Shown here piece by piece: positions 51,037 through 61,530 of a stretch of DNA of 64,000 nt (the first letter of the stretch is position 1; each line of letters opens with the position of its first letter). The notes beneath the pieces were generated by a model. The model had not been told where the DNA came from. It saw nothing but the letters and a program-made list of their open reading frames with translations, and made no database searches. The translations under genes and the position numbers were made by a program. Origin of the DNA: Secundilactobacillus hailunensis (GTDB lineage: Bacteria > Bacillota > Bacilli > Lactobacillales > Lactobacillaceae); contig NZ_BJDO01000005.1 in the NCBI RefSeq assembly GCF_005405185.1, positions 1 to 64,000 of the forward strand, in the 5' to 3' direction.

Positions 51037-52455
51037 TTACCACATACCAATGACTTTCATCCAAAGTGAGCCAGCACCGATCCAAATAATCAGATATACG
51101 ACCCCCATAAGGGCGTTCATCTTCCACCATTCACCTTGAGTAACGTACCCAGAACCATAGAGTATTGGTGCAGGACCATTACTGTAATGAGTGGTTGAAC
51201 CAAGCAAGTTACCAAAGAATCCTAACATTAAGGCAGCTAGCATTGTTGGCACACCAGCAGCAATAGCGACAGCTAAGAACGCACTATACATTGCACTAAC
51301 GTGGGCTGTTGCACTAGCAAACAGGTAGTGACTGTAGAAGTAAGCGGCAATCAAAATAATCATGACAAGTATCCAGTTCATACCATGTAATGAAGATCCA
51401 ATAGTCTTGCTCAACCAAGGAATAAATCCAAGAGTATTCAGCTGAGTAGCCATCATAACTAGAACAGAGAACCAAGCCAATGTGTTCCAAGCTCCAGTTT
51501 CTTTAGTAATATCTGACCATGAAAGAACACCAGTCAACAGTAAAAGCGAAAGTGCAACAAAAGCTGTTGTAGTTGCATCAATGCCAATGAATGATCCTGA
51601 TACCCAAAGTACCAAGGCAACCACAAAAACTAATGCCATGTATTTCTCTGGTTTACTGAATTTTCCCATTTCTGTTAATTGCTTTTCTGACCACTCTTTA
51701 GCATTTGGTGTTTCCTTAATCTCAGGTGGAAAGATTTTGTAGATAATGAAAGGAACAAGAATTAGGCAAATCAAACCTGGGACCAAACCAGCGATAAACC
51801 AATTCATCCAAGTAATATGAATCCCCATCGGTTTCGCTAACGATTGTGCCAATGGATTAGCAGCCATAGCGGTCAAGAACATAGCCGAAGTAATAATATC
51901 CCCTTGAAATTCTGAATAAATGAGGAAAGAACCAATTTTTCTCTGGGTATTATCCTTCGGGGTTGAGCCAAAGGCTTGCGCCAAGGATTGAATAATTGGA
52001 TACATAATTCCACCAGCACGTGCAGTGTTACTTGGTGTAGCAGGAGCAAGAACTAAATCCACTCCAATAAGCGAATAAGCCAACCCTAGAGTCCGTTTAC
52101 CAAAAAGTCGAACAAAATTAAAGGCAATTCGCCGACCTAAACCAGTCTTAATAAACCCTCTCGAAATGAAAAATGCCATAACAATTAGCCATATACTAGT
52201 ATTCCCAAAGCCTGCAATAGCCGTATCTACTGGTACTTCGCCAGTTAAAACCGTAATAGTAAATCCAATAATTGCAACACCACCAATCGGTAGTGGTTGG
52301 GTAATACACCCAATAATAGTTGCAACGAAAATTGCAAACATATGCCACGCTGCAATAGAAACCCCAACAGGTTTAAATGGCGTTAATAACCATATAATAA
52401 TTCCAACTGCTAGCGGTGCTATAAACTTTCTGTATTTAACCTTTCCCAGGCTCAT
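51037..52455 (-). CDS. DASS-family dicarboxylate transporter (TtdT/CitT-like)
   Basis: 472 residues with about 12 hydrophobic segments. The substrate/Na+ motif SNTARAGG appears in the first repeat and the family ending GAGSLWMKVIGMW is present. Members exchange C4 or C6 di/tricarboxylates (tartrate, malate, citrate) for succinate or couple to Na+. It is the intact version of the pseudogene at 34136. In the operon it lies between the fumarate reductase and the nickel permease, so diacid uptake with succinate export would close the pathway. Confidence 0.92.
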   Translation of the reverse strand: MSLGKVKYRKFIAPLAVGIIIWLLTPFKPVGVSIAAWHMFAIFVATIIGCITQPLPIGGVAIIGFTITVLTGEVPVDTAIAGFGNTSIWLIVMAFFISRGFIKTGLGRRIAFNFVRLFGKRTLGLAYSLIGVDLVLAPATPSNTARAGGIMYPIIQSLAQAFGSTPKDNTQRKIGSFLIYSEFQGDIITSAMFLTAMAANPLAQSLAKPMGIHITWMNWFIAGLVPGLICLILVPFIIYKIFPPEIKETPNAKEWSEKQLTEMGKFSKPEKYMALVFVVALVLWVSGSFIGIDATTTAFVALSLLLLTGVLSWSDITKETGAWNTLAWFSVLVMMATQLNTLGFIPWLSKTIGSSLHGMNWILVMIILIAAYFYSHYLFASATAHVSAMYSAFLAVAIAAGVPTMLAALMLGFFGNLLGSTTHYSNGPAPILYGSGYVTQGEWWKMNALMGVVYLIIWIGAGSLWMKVIGMW

Positions 52456-52495
52456 TTTCTTAACCTCTTTTGATTATTCCCCGAAGGTTTCATTA

Positions 52496-53893
52496 TTATT
52501 TTTCGTTGATGTAGTTGAAGACTTGTTCCCCAGCTTGACGGCCGAAGATCACCGTTTCAGCAATTGAGTTACCGCCGATTCGGTTATTACCATGCAAGCC
52601 ACCAACAATTTCACCGGCAGCATAGAGGCCCTTGATGGCTTTACCGTCATCATTAAGCACTTCTGTCTTATGGTTAATGGCAATACCACCCATTGTATAA
52701 TGGACGGCTGGTGCAATGTGAATCGCGAAGAATGGCGCTGTTGAAATATCACGTTCCATACCAGTGGTCCGGCTAAATGCTGAATCATCTTGGTCAGCAA
52801 CCGCGGTATTCCAATCAGTAACAGTCTGCTTCAACGCTGTGGCGTCAAAACCTAATTGATCAGCTAAATCGTCCAACGACTTACCCGTGTGAACTAACCC
52901 GATTGAGTCGTAGAATTCCACCGCTTTAGCCCGGTCACGAATGCCCTGGTCAAAGATCAGATAAGCACCGTTTTCCTTCAAACCATCAATGGCAGCCGTC
53001 ACGTTCTTACGGGTATCCAATTCGTTGACGAACCGGTCGCCATGCTTATTAACTAAGATGGCACCTTCACCACGAACAGCTTCACCGATGAGGTAAGCGT
53101 GCGGGGTATCCTGTTGAACAGTTGGGTGAACTTGGACTTGATCCATATCAACCAATTTAGCGCCTAACGCCTCTGCCAGCTTGATACCGTCACCGGTAGC
53201 ACCTGGTTGGTTAGTGGTGTTCATGCCCTTTAAATCAGGACGGTACTTCGTCAGCATCTCCTGGTTGGCACCGAAGCCACCGGCAGCCAGCACAACGGCA
53301 TCCGCTGTCAGCGGACCGCTTTGCTTACCAGTTGTGGCCCGTACACCAGTCACTTTACCTTCATCATCAGTGGTTAATTCAGTGACCTTTAACCCTGCAA
53401 ATAGCGGAATCCGTGCTTTTTGCACTTGCTTGAGCAGTTCTGTCACCAGAAAACCACCAATCGCAGCTAAGGAATGAGGCCGGTGGGTTCGCATCTTGCT
53501 CATCCCACCAGTGATCGTGAGTTCATCCAAGATGATGTCGTGATCAGCTAACCAGTCGATGGCCAAAGCAGCGTGTTCACTGAAATACTTCAGTAATTCA
53601 GTGTTGTTCTTGCCACCGCCACCTTTTAAGGTCTCGTCGTAGAATTCTTGGTAGCTGTCGACTACGTGGTGCTGTAACTGAACGTTGGTTTCGGCAGCGT
53701 TCATTCCGGATGAAGCCCGGTTAGTGTTACCACCCAGTTTATCCATTTTTTCAAGGATAACGGGTTTTAAACCTAACTCGTGTGCCTGAATGGCAGCCGT
53801 CATACCAGCTGCACCTGAACCAATCACAATCACGTCGTAGTGCTTACGCAGCCGCGTGAGTGAGGTTGGTTGAAAATGAAATTTTTCAGCCAT
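52496..53893 (-). CDS. Soluble fumarate reductase flavoprotein
   Basis: 465 residues. The FAD Rossmann start is DVIVIGSGAAGMTAAIQA. The flavocytochrome c/fumarate reductase active-site elements are HPTVQ, GEAVRGEGAILVN, RFVNELDTRKNV and HYTMGGIAIN, with a GNNRIGGNSIAETVIFG end. There is no signal peptide, heme motif or FMN-binding domain, so it is cytosolic and depends on reduced flavins or another donor. It would reduce fumarate to succinate, disposing of electrons. It lies 38 bp after fumC. Confidence 0.9.
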   Translation of the reverse strand: MAEKFHFQPTSLTRLRKHYDVIVIGSGAAGMTAAIQAHELGLKPVILEKMDKLGGNTNRASSGMNAAETNVQLQHHVVDSYQEFYDETLKGGGGKNNTELLKYFSEHAALAIDWLADHDIILDELTITGGMSKMRTHRPHSLAAIGGFLVTELLKQVQKARIPLFAGLKVTELTTDDEGKVTGVRATTGKQSGPLTADAVVLAAGGFGANQEMLTKYRPDLKGMNTTNQPGATGDGIKLAEALGAKLVDMDQVQVHPTVQQDTPHAYLIGEAVRGEGAILVNKHGDRFVNELDTRKNVTAAIDGLKENGAYLIFDQGIRDRAKAVEFYDSIGLVHTGKSLDDLADQLGFDATALKQTVTDWNTAVADQDDSAFSRTTGMERDISTAPFFAIHIAPAVHYTMGGIAINHKTEVLNDDGKAIKGLYAAGEIVGGLHGNNRIGGNSIAETVIFGRQAGEQVFNYINEK

Positions 53894-53931
53894 GATTTTG
53901 CTCCTATTCTTAATCTATTGTGCTTTTAAAT

Positions 53932-55317
53932 TTACTTTTGATCGATGTTGGTCATGTTGATTGGGATAACCCAAGCATCGTATTGTTCTTCAGTCAGTAA
54001 GCCAGATTTCAAAGCAGCTTCTTTCAAATTAGTACCTTCAGCTAAGGCTTCTTGTGCAATCGTGGCACTTTCGTGGTAACCAATGTGTGGTGATAAGGCA
54101 GTAACCGTCATCAATGAGCGGTCAACTAATTCTTCCATCCGGTCTGAGTTAACACTCAAACCATGGATCATCTTGTCAGCAAAGCCACGCATGGTTCCTT
54201 CCAATAATTCAGCTGATTCAAGGAAGGCTGAAATTAAAACTGGCTTGTAAACGTTCATTTCGAAGTTACCTTGGCTAGATGCCATATCAACAACGACATC
54301 GTTACCCATAACCCGAACAGCAGCCATGGTGATGGCTTCGGCTTGAGTTGGGTTAACCTTACCAGGCATAATCGATGAACCAGGTTCGTTAGCTGGAATG
54401 TTTAATTCGCCATAACCGGCACGGGGACCTGAAGCTAAGAACCGTACGTCATTGGCAATCTTCATCAGATCAGCAGCTAAGGTCTTGATTGCACCGTGGA
54501 CCACGTTTAAGCCTGAGTGGTGAGCTAAACCGTAAAATTTGTTGGTTTTAGCTGTAAAGTGCAGGCCGTAAAGTTCGCCCATCTTGTCAGCAATGATATC
54601 GGCAAAGCCAGGAGCAGCGTTCAAGCCAGTCCCAACAGCGGTACCACCCATTGCCAGTTCACTCAAAGTCTTACCTAAAGTCTTTAGGTAATCCAAATCA
54701 TGTTCCAATGCACTAGCCCAGCCAGAAACTTCTTGGCCAAAGGTTAATGGTGTAGCATCTTGCAAGTGGGTCCGGCCAATTTTAACCGTCTTCCAGTATT
54801 TTTCTTGCTTGACCTTTAATTCGTCGATCAAGTGCTGAGTTGAATCTTCCAAACGGCTAACTGCCTTGGCAGCTGTGATGTTCATTGCTGTTGGGAAGAT
54901 ATCGTTAGAGCTTTGACCCTTGTTAACATCATCGTTTGGTAAGATCTCAATGTCAGCGTTGAGTTTACCAGCTTGGTGAGCAACGACTTCGTTGACGTTC
55001 ATGTTGGTTTGCGTACCTGAACCAGTTTGGTAAACGACCAATGGGAAGTCCTTACGTAAGTCCTCATCGTCAAGTGCAAGTAAGGTATCAATGGCTTCGA
55101 CGATCAAGTCGGCCTTAGCACCGTCAATATTCTTTAATTCTTTGTTGGCAGTAGCTGCGGCTTTCTTGATCTGCAGCAAAGCCTTGATAATTTCCAGTGG
55201 CATCTTTTCACCAGTTGGGAAGTTGTTACGGCTTCTTTCGGTTTGAGCGCCCCAAAGTGCGGTAGCGGGAATCTTAACTTCGCCAATCGTATCTGATTCA
55301 ATTCTGTAATCTGACAT
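53932..55317 (-). CDS. fumC: Class II fumarate hydratase
   Basis: About 461 residues from ATG 55317 (GGAGG 8 bases upstream). The signature GSSIMPGKVNP near residue 317 holds the catalytic Ser loop; TGSGTQTNMNVNEV and GRTHLQDATPLT are diagnostic for fumarase C. It interconverts L-malate and fumarate without an Fe-S cluster. It is the first gene of the fum-frd-DASS-NiCoT-larABCE operon, so malate is a likely intermediate of the pathway. Confidence 0.95.
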   Translation of the reverse strand: MSDYRIESDTIGEVKIPATALWGAQTERSRNNFPTGEKMPLEIIKALLQIKKAAATANKELKNIDGAKADLIVEAIDTLLALDDEDLRKDFPLVVYQTGSGTQTNMNVNEVVAHQAGKLNADIEILPNDDVNKGQSSNDIFPTAMNITAAKAVSRLEDSTQHLIDELKVKQEKYWKTVKIGRTHLQDATPLTFGQEVSGWASALEHDLDYLKTLGKTLSELAMGGTAVGTGLNAAPGFADIIADKMGELYGLHFTAKTNKFYGLAHHSGLNVVHGAIKTLAADLMKIANDVRFLASGPRAGYGELNIPANEPGSSIMPGKVNPTQAEAITMAAVRVMGNDVVVDMASSQGNFEMNVYKPVLISAFLESAELLEGTMRGFADKMIHGLSVNSDRMEELVDRSLMTVTALSPHIGYHESATIAQEALAEGTNLKEAALKSGLLTEEQYDAWVIPINMTNIDQK

Positions 55318-55398
55318 TTTCTTGACCTCCATTGTATTTGTAACTGCTATACAGGTAACAACAAAAAGACTATCGTGATATTGTTCACTAACATCTAT

Positions 55399-55427
55399 AG
55401 AATAATAGCCAAATACGTTATAGTCAA
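55399..55427 (-). promoter_or_regulatory. Promoter of the fum-frd-DASS-Ni-lar operon
   Basis: Minus strand TTGACT (55427-55422), 17-bp spacer, TATTCT (55404-55399), about 80 bp before fumC. Confidence 0.7.
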
Positions 55428-55648
55428 AAACTACTCACTTCATTATATTTGCTTATGAGGTTGCTATATCGGCGATCAATTAGTATTATGCCCCCATTTT
55501 ATATTTTACACAATCCAAATGAATATTTTTTAATTTAGTTTACATTTTCACACATATTTTTTGGAATCGTTTTCACAAGTTATTCCCCATTTTGTACTTT
55601 ATAAGTGGCGTCAGTTGAGAAAAATCGGTATTTTAATGCCGAGATGAA

Positions 55649-55926
55649 TCAATGTCTTGGACATCCACCGTTGTATCGGTCTAATTGTGAGTCAACGTAT
55701 TGAACTATTGTTTCTTTTGAAGCATTACCAAGGGTACTCATAAAGAAGCTAGGAGACCATAAATGTCCGCTCCAGAGTAATCTCTTGGTTTGTGGGAACT
55801 GAATAAACCATGAACCACCTTTAAAAGCTTTAACGATTGAAGATGGCGCTGATTTATTCACTACTTGGTAGTCCAAACCAGTTGAAAGTTAAAATCATAC
55901 ACATTAGGATGTTCGTGCTTAATCAT
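55649..55926 (-). pseudogene. Y1 (HUH) transposase tnpA, internally deleted
   Basis: From ATG 55926 the frame reads MIKHEHPNVYDFNFQLVWTTK-stop, matching a TnpA N-terminus. The C-terminal part (from 55876) is in another frame: FKGGSWFIQFPQTKRLLWSGHLWSPSFF then TIVQYVDSQ, which holds the catalytic Tyr. The central part, with the HUH motif, is missing. The element cannot transpose by its own TnpA. Confidence 0.85.
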
Positions 55927-56018
55927 ACGTTTACCTAATTTCGTTGGTATATAGCCACTTATATTCATTTTTAGCATACCATTATGATATACTAGAAATG
56001 GAAAAGAGGTGAACCTAT

Positions 56019-57170
56019 ATGACTTTAAAAGGGATCAAATTACGGCTATATCCTAATCAAGAGCAGCAACTCAAAATCAAACTCAACTTTGGGTATAACC
56101 GTTTTGTTTGGAATCAAATACTAGCGATGATGGTTGAAAGATATCAAAATAACCCAGAAGCTAAATTCTTAAATGCGTTTGCCTTGAATAATTTACTGCC
56201 AGCCTTGAAGACTGAGTATGAATGGTTAAAAGATGCTGAAAGCACTAGCTTACAGTCAACCAACCATGACTTAGTAGAAGCCTATAAAAAGTTTTTTAGG
56301 CTGCATAAAGGCTTCCCTAAGTTCAAATCTCGTAAGTACCCGAAGCAGAGCTATCAGACCAAGTCGGTCAATCACAATATTAAACTAGTTGATAATCACC
56401 ACATCCAGTTACCCAAATTGGGAAAGCTAAAATTTAAATCAGGTAGAAAACCAGTTGGCAAAATCAAGAATGTGACTATTCGCCTTTCAGCTACGGGTAA
56501 GTTCTATGCCATTATTCTAGTCGACACTGACATTAAAGCCTTAGCCAAGACCGGTAATCCAGTTGGTATTGATCTGGGTGTTGCTGACTTAATGATCACC
56601 AGTGATGGCGTGAAATACCCAACGATTCGCTTTGATAAACGACTCAGTAAAAAGAAACATTACTGGGAGAAACGTTTAGCTCGGAGAAGGTTACAAGCTC
56701 AGCAAGAAATTGCTTGGGATAAACACAACAAAGTCATTGAACCCCGCGAGCTATCAGACTTTAAGAACTATCAAAAAGCTAAAAGAATGGTCGCTAAGTA
56801 TGCGGAAAAAATAGCCAACCAACGTAACAATTACTTAAATACGTTAACAAAAACTTTGGTAGCCCAATATGATGTGATCTATATTGAAGATTTGAAAACC
56901 AAAAATCTCCTTAAAAACCACAAGCTTGCTAGAGCAATTGCCAATCAAAGCTGGCGGGAACTACATCGAATGCTTGAATATAAGTGCGTTTGGTATGGAA
57001 AACAGTTAGTCACTGTTAATCCTAGAAAAACTTCTCAAATATGTTCCAGCTGTGGCTATGATGATGGTAAGCACACTTTAGATATTAGACAGTGGGCCTG
57101 TCCTAATTGTGGCGTTAGCCATGATCGAGACATTAATGCCGCAGTTAATATTCTACAAGCGACTGCGTAA
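56019..57170 (+). CDS. tnpB: RNA-guided nuclease TnpB
   Basis: 383 residues. The N-terminal HTH/wedge region (MTLKGIKLRLYPNQEQQ) is followed by a split RuvC: GIDLGVADLMITSDG (first Asp), YIEDLKTKNLL (Glu) and HDRDINAAVNI (last Asp). The zinc ribbon is CSSCGY...CPNCG. All catalytic residues are present and the length is typical, so it is probably active. TnpB cuts DNA guided by an RNA made from the element's right end. With tnpA broken and two solo RNA elements nearby, its guides could come in trans. GAGGTG precedes the ATG. Confidence 0.93.
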   Translation: MTLKGIKLRLYPNQEQQLKIKLNFGYNRFVWNQILAMMVERYQNNPEAKFLNAFALNNLLPALKTEYEWLKDAESTSLQSTNHDLVEAYKKFFRLHKGFPKFKSRKYPKQSYQTKSVNHNIKLVDNHHIQLPKLGKLKFKSGRKPVGKIKNVTIRLSATGKFYAIILVDTDIKALAKTGNPVGIDLGVADLMITSDGVKYPTIRFDKRLSKKKHYWEKRLARRRLQAQQEIAWDKHNKVIEPRELSDFKNYQKAKRMVAKYAEKIANQRNNYLNTLTKTLVAQYDVIYIEDLKTKNLLKNHKLARAIANQSWRELHRMLEYKCVWYGKQLVTVNPRKTSQICSSCGYDDGKHTLDIRQWACPNCGVSHDRDINAAVNILQATA

Positions 57171-57324
57171 CTTGGAGTCTAAAAGACTATCTGGCATGGA
57201 ACGTGCCTTAGTAAATAGCCGTAACCGCTGCATGCCATTCGGAGAATGCTGTGTAAGTCAGCGGTGTTCCTAGAAGCTCGTTACTTTAGTGACGAGTAGT
57301 TCACTTAATCGGATTTATGTTATT
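57171..57324 (+). ncRNA. Omega-RNA (reRNA) 3' region of the tnpB element
   Basis: The stretch TGGCATGGAACGTGCCTTAG through the right-end hairpin (57190-57304) is shared with both solo elements. In characterised TnpB systems this region plus ~16-20 downstream bases forms the guide RNA; the guide here would be TTAATCGGATTTATGTTA. The 5' boundary probably lies inside tnpB. Confidence 0.65.
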
Positions 57325-57399
57325 ATTCCCCATTTTATAGTAGAATTAACTTCTAAATCAGGTTTATTTCGGCTGTCATTTATAGAGAGGAATTTTTTG

Positions 57400-58218
57400 T
57401 TGCGTATTAAACACTTACTATTCGGAACTTTAGTTGTACCGCTCGGCCTACTCTTAACCGCTTGCGGTAATCAAAAGGTTCAGACGCAACCAGTCACTAA
57501 ACTGGCATTGGTTAAATCAGGCCAGACTGCCCGACCACGTATTTGGTATCATGTTTCTCAAGCTCAAAATCAGGTCACTGCCAACTCTGCCGTCAACGGA
57601 ATCTTTGTCCTTCAAAAAGGTAAAGCTACTACTTATATGTTACCAACTGGTAAACAGCCGATCTCCTTAAAGCAATTAGCCAAAATGTCGACTGCTGAAC
57701 AGATCAGGTGGGCGAAAAATAAGGACCAAGAGGCTTTTCACACTGGCGTTACTGCTCAGCAAGCTCAAACAGCTAATAATATTGCAGGCATTAAATCTGA
57801 TTTAAAACAACTACGAAGAACCAATGGCGAACCATCACAAATCAAAGCATTACAGCAGTATTTGAAAATCAATCAAGCGATTCACGATAATCCCAGCAGC
57901 TATGCAGCACCAATTGCTTATCCGCTAACCGCTGTCAGCCAAGCTCATAGTGAACAATTCGGGCTGAAACTTTATCCGGTAAAGACCGTTCAGTACGGTG
58001 ATGCTAACATCATTACGGCCAGTGAACTATCGCTGAGTAATTATAATTTTAATCACCGCATCCAGCCTGACAAAATTGCCGGCCACTACTACGGTGGTTA
58101 CAGTTCCGCTATTAACGCGCATCACTATTTCATGCTGACCCGAGTGACGAAGCACACCCGCATCGTTTATGATCGACAAAAATCGGCTAATATTGTGAAG
58201 ACCGGTACAACTGACTAA
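57400..58218 (+). CDS. Putative lipoprotein of unknown function
   Basis: About 272 residues from a TTG at 57400 (GAGAGG 9 bases upstream; an adjacent TTG is at 57397). The signal sequence LLFGTLVVPLGLLLTAC-GN has a lipobox ending in Cys, so the protein should be lipid-anchored to the outer face of the membrane. The mature part has a Lys/Gln-rich helical centre and a Tyr/His-rich C-terminal section (HYYGGYSSAINAHHYF). No known domain was recognised. The nearest upstream feature is the tnpB element's right end. Confidence 0.7.
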   Translation: MRIKHLLFGTLVVPLGLLLTACGNQKVQTQPVTKLALVKSGQTARPRIWYHVSQAQNQVTANSAVNGIFVLQKGKATTYMLPTGKQPISLKQLAKMSTAEQIRWAKNKDQEAFHTGVTAQQAQTANNIAGIKSDLKQLRRTNGEPSQIKALQQYLKINQAIHDNPSSYAAPIAYPLTAVSQAHSEQFGLKLYPVKTVQYGDANIITASELSLSNYNFNHRIQPDKIAGHYYGGYSSAINAHHYFMLTRVTKHTRIVYDRQKSANIVKTGTTD

Positions 58219-58225
58219 CTACTCG

Positions 58226-58271
58226 AAAAAGCGCAATGACCAGTTATGACACCTGATCATTGCGCTTTTTT
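58226..58271. terminator. Bidirectional terminator
   Basis: AAAAAGCGCAATGA pairs with TCATTGCGCTTTTT. Confidence 0.85.
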
Positions 58272-58286
58272 ACTACTACTTATTCA

Positions 58287-58886
58287 CTACTGCTTACTCT
58301 CGTTCATGGCCGTAGCCTGCCCGTTCTTAATAGACAAGATCACTGGACCGCTCTTAGACCGTTTCACTTGCAAGGTATAGCTGCCCTTTAACGACTGATC
58401 AATGGACTGCGACATCTTTACATAGTTAGCTGACATTGTCTTAATTGATTTGGCATTGGTTTTAGGATATTTCCACATCGTCGTGACCGACTGAATGTAT
58501 TTCGCATTAGTGGGTGTCACTGTGTAGGTCTTAGTATCCTGATTGAAGCTCACATCGCCGACATTTTTACCATACGATTTCTGCAGTTGCTGCAAGATAC
58601 TCTGTTCATTTTGATGCTGCTGCCTGATTGATTCAGATTCGGAGCTTTTTTGCGCAAAATAGAGATTGGAATTGACGTTATTTTTAGTTGAGGTCGTTTG
58701 CGTCTGCTTAGGTCTGACCCAGCCCTTTTCATAAACATAGCCAAAGCTAAATAACAATCCAAGCACACTGATAATCGTGAGTATCATGGTTGTGCCGACT
58801 AACCCGTTATAATGAGCTGCGTACCACCATGACAGTGCGCCCATGATAGTCATGAGGCTAAAGATAAATACCAGAATGATTCCCAT
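58287..58886 (-). CDS. Membrane-anchored protein of unknown function
   Basis: 199 residues. Two N-terminal hydrophobic segments (about 1-20 and 28-50) are followed by a ~145-residue soluble part with KSYGKNVGDVSFNQDTKTYTV, a domain-like stretch of alternating strands. Topology suggests that the soluble part follows two membrane passes. No family recognised. Convergent with the lipoprotein gene. Confidence 0.6.
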   Translation of the reverse strand: MGIILVFIFSLMTIMGALSWWYAAHYNGLVGTTMILTIISVLGLLFSFGYVYEKGWVRPKQTQTTSTKNNVNSNLYFAQKSSESESIRQQHQNEQSILQQLQKSYGKNVGDVSFNQDTKTYTVTPTNAKYIQSVTTMWKYPKTNAKSIKTMSANYVKMSQSIDQSLKGSYTLQVKRSKSGPVILSIKNGQATAMNESKQ

Positions 58887-59052
58887 GTCGTATCCCCCTA
58901 GAAAATTAAAATTTAATTGTTTTAGATTTCGTTGATTTACCTATCTATTATAATTCTTTTCTAGTGGGTAAGGCTAAGGATACGCAAAGAGAATCAATTT
59001 ATTGCTGTATTTGAAAAGACAGTCTTAGCATTGATCAGCCTGCCCTTATCTT

Positions 59053-60477
<1,425 letters not shown>

Positions 60478-60509
60478 CTAAATTAAAAATAAATGAGAAA
60501 GCATTCTAA

Positions 60510-60560
60510 AGTAAAGAGCCGCTAAATTTCCTAATTGAGGAAATCTAGCGGCTCTTTACT
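60510..60560. terminator. Terminator between the GNAT gene and gdhA
   Basis: AGTAAAGAGCCGCTA-aATTTCC pairs with GGAAAT-cTAGCGGCTCTTTACT. Confidence 0.85.
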
Positions 60561-60594
60561 AAACCAACTGACACTTGTCACGGGCGTTGATTGC

Positions 60595-61029
60595 TTACGC
60601 ACGCCATTTCATTTTAAGTTCAACTTCATCCGTATCCTGATCCACTACCCGATCACTTTCATCAAAGTCATGTTTTTGGTAAAAACGGACAGCTTTTTCG
60701 TTTTTTTCATAAACCGCCAGATCAATTCGTTGATAGTCTGATTTTAAGGCAAATAACAGCAGACTGCCGATACCCGTGTTACGATAACCCGGTTTAACAA
60801 ACAGTCCCGCCAAATTATACATCTGCATCCCAGCAAAGCCAATGATCTGATCATCTTGCTGAACGACATAAATAGTGGCCTTAGCCAATTGCTGTGACAC
60901 TTCGGTAGCCTGATCTTGCCAGTATTTAGCAGCAACAAACGGGTGAGCATCCAAATTACCGGCGAGCCAAATGCTCATCAGTACCTTCTGATCAGTTTCA
61001 GTCAAGTTCTCCAGCTTTTCAGCTTTCAC
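60595..61029 (-). CDS. GNAT-family N-acetyltransferase
   Basis: 144 residues. The acetyl-CoA loop VKPGYRNTGIGSLLL (R/Q-x-x-G-x-G/A type) and the downstream strand-helix EKNEKAVRFYQKHDF are standard GNAT. The substrate is unknown; the size suggests a small-molecule or peptide-N-terminus acetyltransferase. Ribosome binding site AAGAGAGGG. Confidence 0.88.
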   Translation of the reverse strand: MKAEKLENLTETDQKVLMSIWLAGNLDAHPFVAAKYWQDQATEVSQQLAKATIYVVQQDDQIIGFAGMQMYNLAGLFVKPGYRNTGIGSLLLFALKSDYQRIDLAVYEKNEKAVRFYQKHDFDESDRVVDQDTDEVELKMKWRA

Positions 61030-61158
61030 TTTTTGACCCTCTCTTCTCTTTTACTCTTTAACACAATCTTTAAGGTACGCCGCTCAGCACTAAATGGCAA
61101 GTTTTCACAACTTGAATAGGTATTTCCACGTTTGGCCCTATTTAATCTTGTGTTAATG

Positions 61159-61187
61159 TTGCACTCATTTGTTTTTAATGTTATAGT
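61159..61187 (+). promoter_or_regulatory. Promoter of the apbE leader
   Basis: TTGCAC (61159-61164), 17-bp spacer, TATAGT (61182-61187). Confidence 0.7.
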
Positions 61188-61193
61188 AACTTT

Positions 61194-61530
61194 AATCCAA
61201 TTAAACAGAGGTGACATCCACTTAGTTTCACATTGTCGTACATATATCTTTAATCTGAAATGGAGGGTATGCGTATGAAAGAAACGACTACATAATAATT
61301 GATCATCCTTATGAATCCGGCAGTTTTTTACTCATTTTTTACTCATCAAGTTATCGGATTTCATAAGGCTCATCAAAGTGACTTTATTGATGGCACACTT
61401 GCGACTCATATAGCTTCACCATTTAGATGTTTCACGATAGAAGACCGACCGCGTTGACTGAATATATCAGCCAACGCGGTTTTGTGTTATCTTAAACCTA
61501 TACGAAATTTATGGAAGGCGTGACCCCTAG
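61194..61530 (+). promoter_or_regulatory. ~330-nt leader before apbE with micro-ORF, long hairpin and terminator
   Basis: After the promoter comes GGAGGG and a micro-ORF (ATG 61275, MKETTT-stop). A hairpin follows (CCTTATGAAtCCG ... CGGATTTCATAAGG, ~61309-61367), then a terminator ACCGCGTTG/CAACGCGGT with TTTTG (~61449-61480), and only then apbE at 61531. The layout is an attenuator. It matches no riboswitch known to me; the FMN riboswitch core is absent. Confidence 0.6.
61275..61295 (+). CDS. Micro-ORF MKETTT in the apbE leader
   Basis: ATG 7 bases after GGAGGG, six codons, TAA. Short leader peptides of this kind can report ribosome stalling. The in-frame ATG at 61260 would give a longer form. 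Confidence 0.35.
   Translation: MKETTT

Larger units (their letters stand above)
55622..57304 (+). mobile_element. IS200/IS605-family element (decayed tnpA, intact tnpB)
   Basis: Divergent tnpA remnant (minus) and tnpB (plus). The right end has hairpin CTCGTTAC-TTTA-GTGACGAG followed by TAGTTCAC (ends 57304). The left end is not fixed; a hairpin CGGTATT/AATGCCG lies at 55626-55641. The right end is shared with two solo elements in this window. Confidence 0.8.

Noticed and set aside
52166-52567. 133-codon plus-strand open frame opposite the DASS and fumarate reductase genes
   Set aside because: Spans the intergenic gap and two conserved minus-strand genes; no supporting start signal.
55622-57304. 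Intact, autonomously mobile IS605 element
   Set aside because: tnpA has lost its central part including the HUH motif, so only tnpB and the RNA region are intact.
61194-61530. FMN riboswitch before apbE
   Set aside because: The conserved AGGATATG and GGGTG-type blocks of the FMN aptamer are not present.
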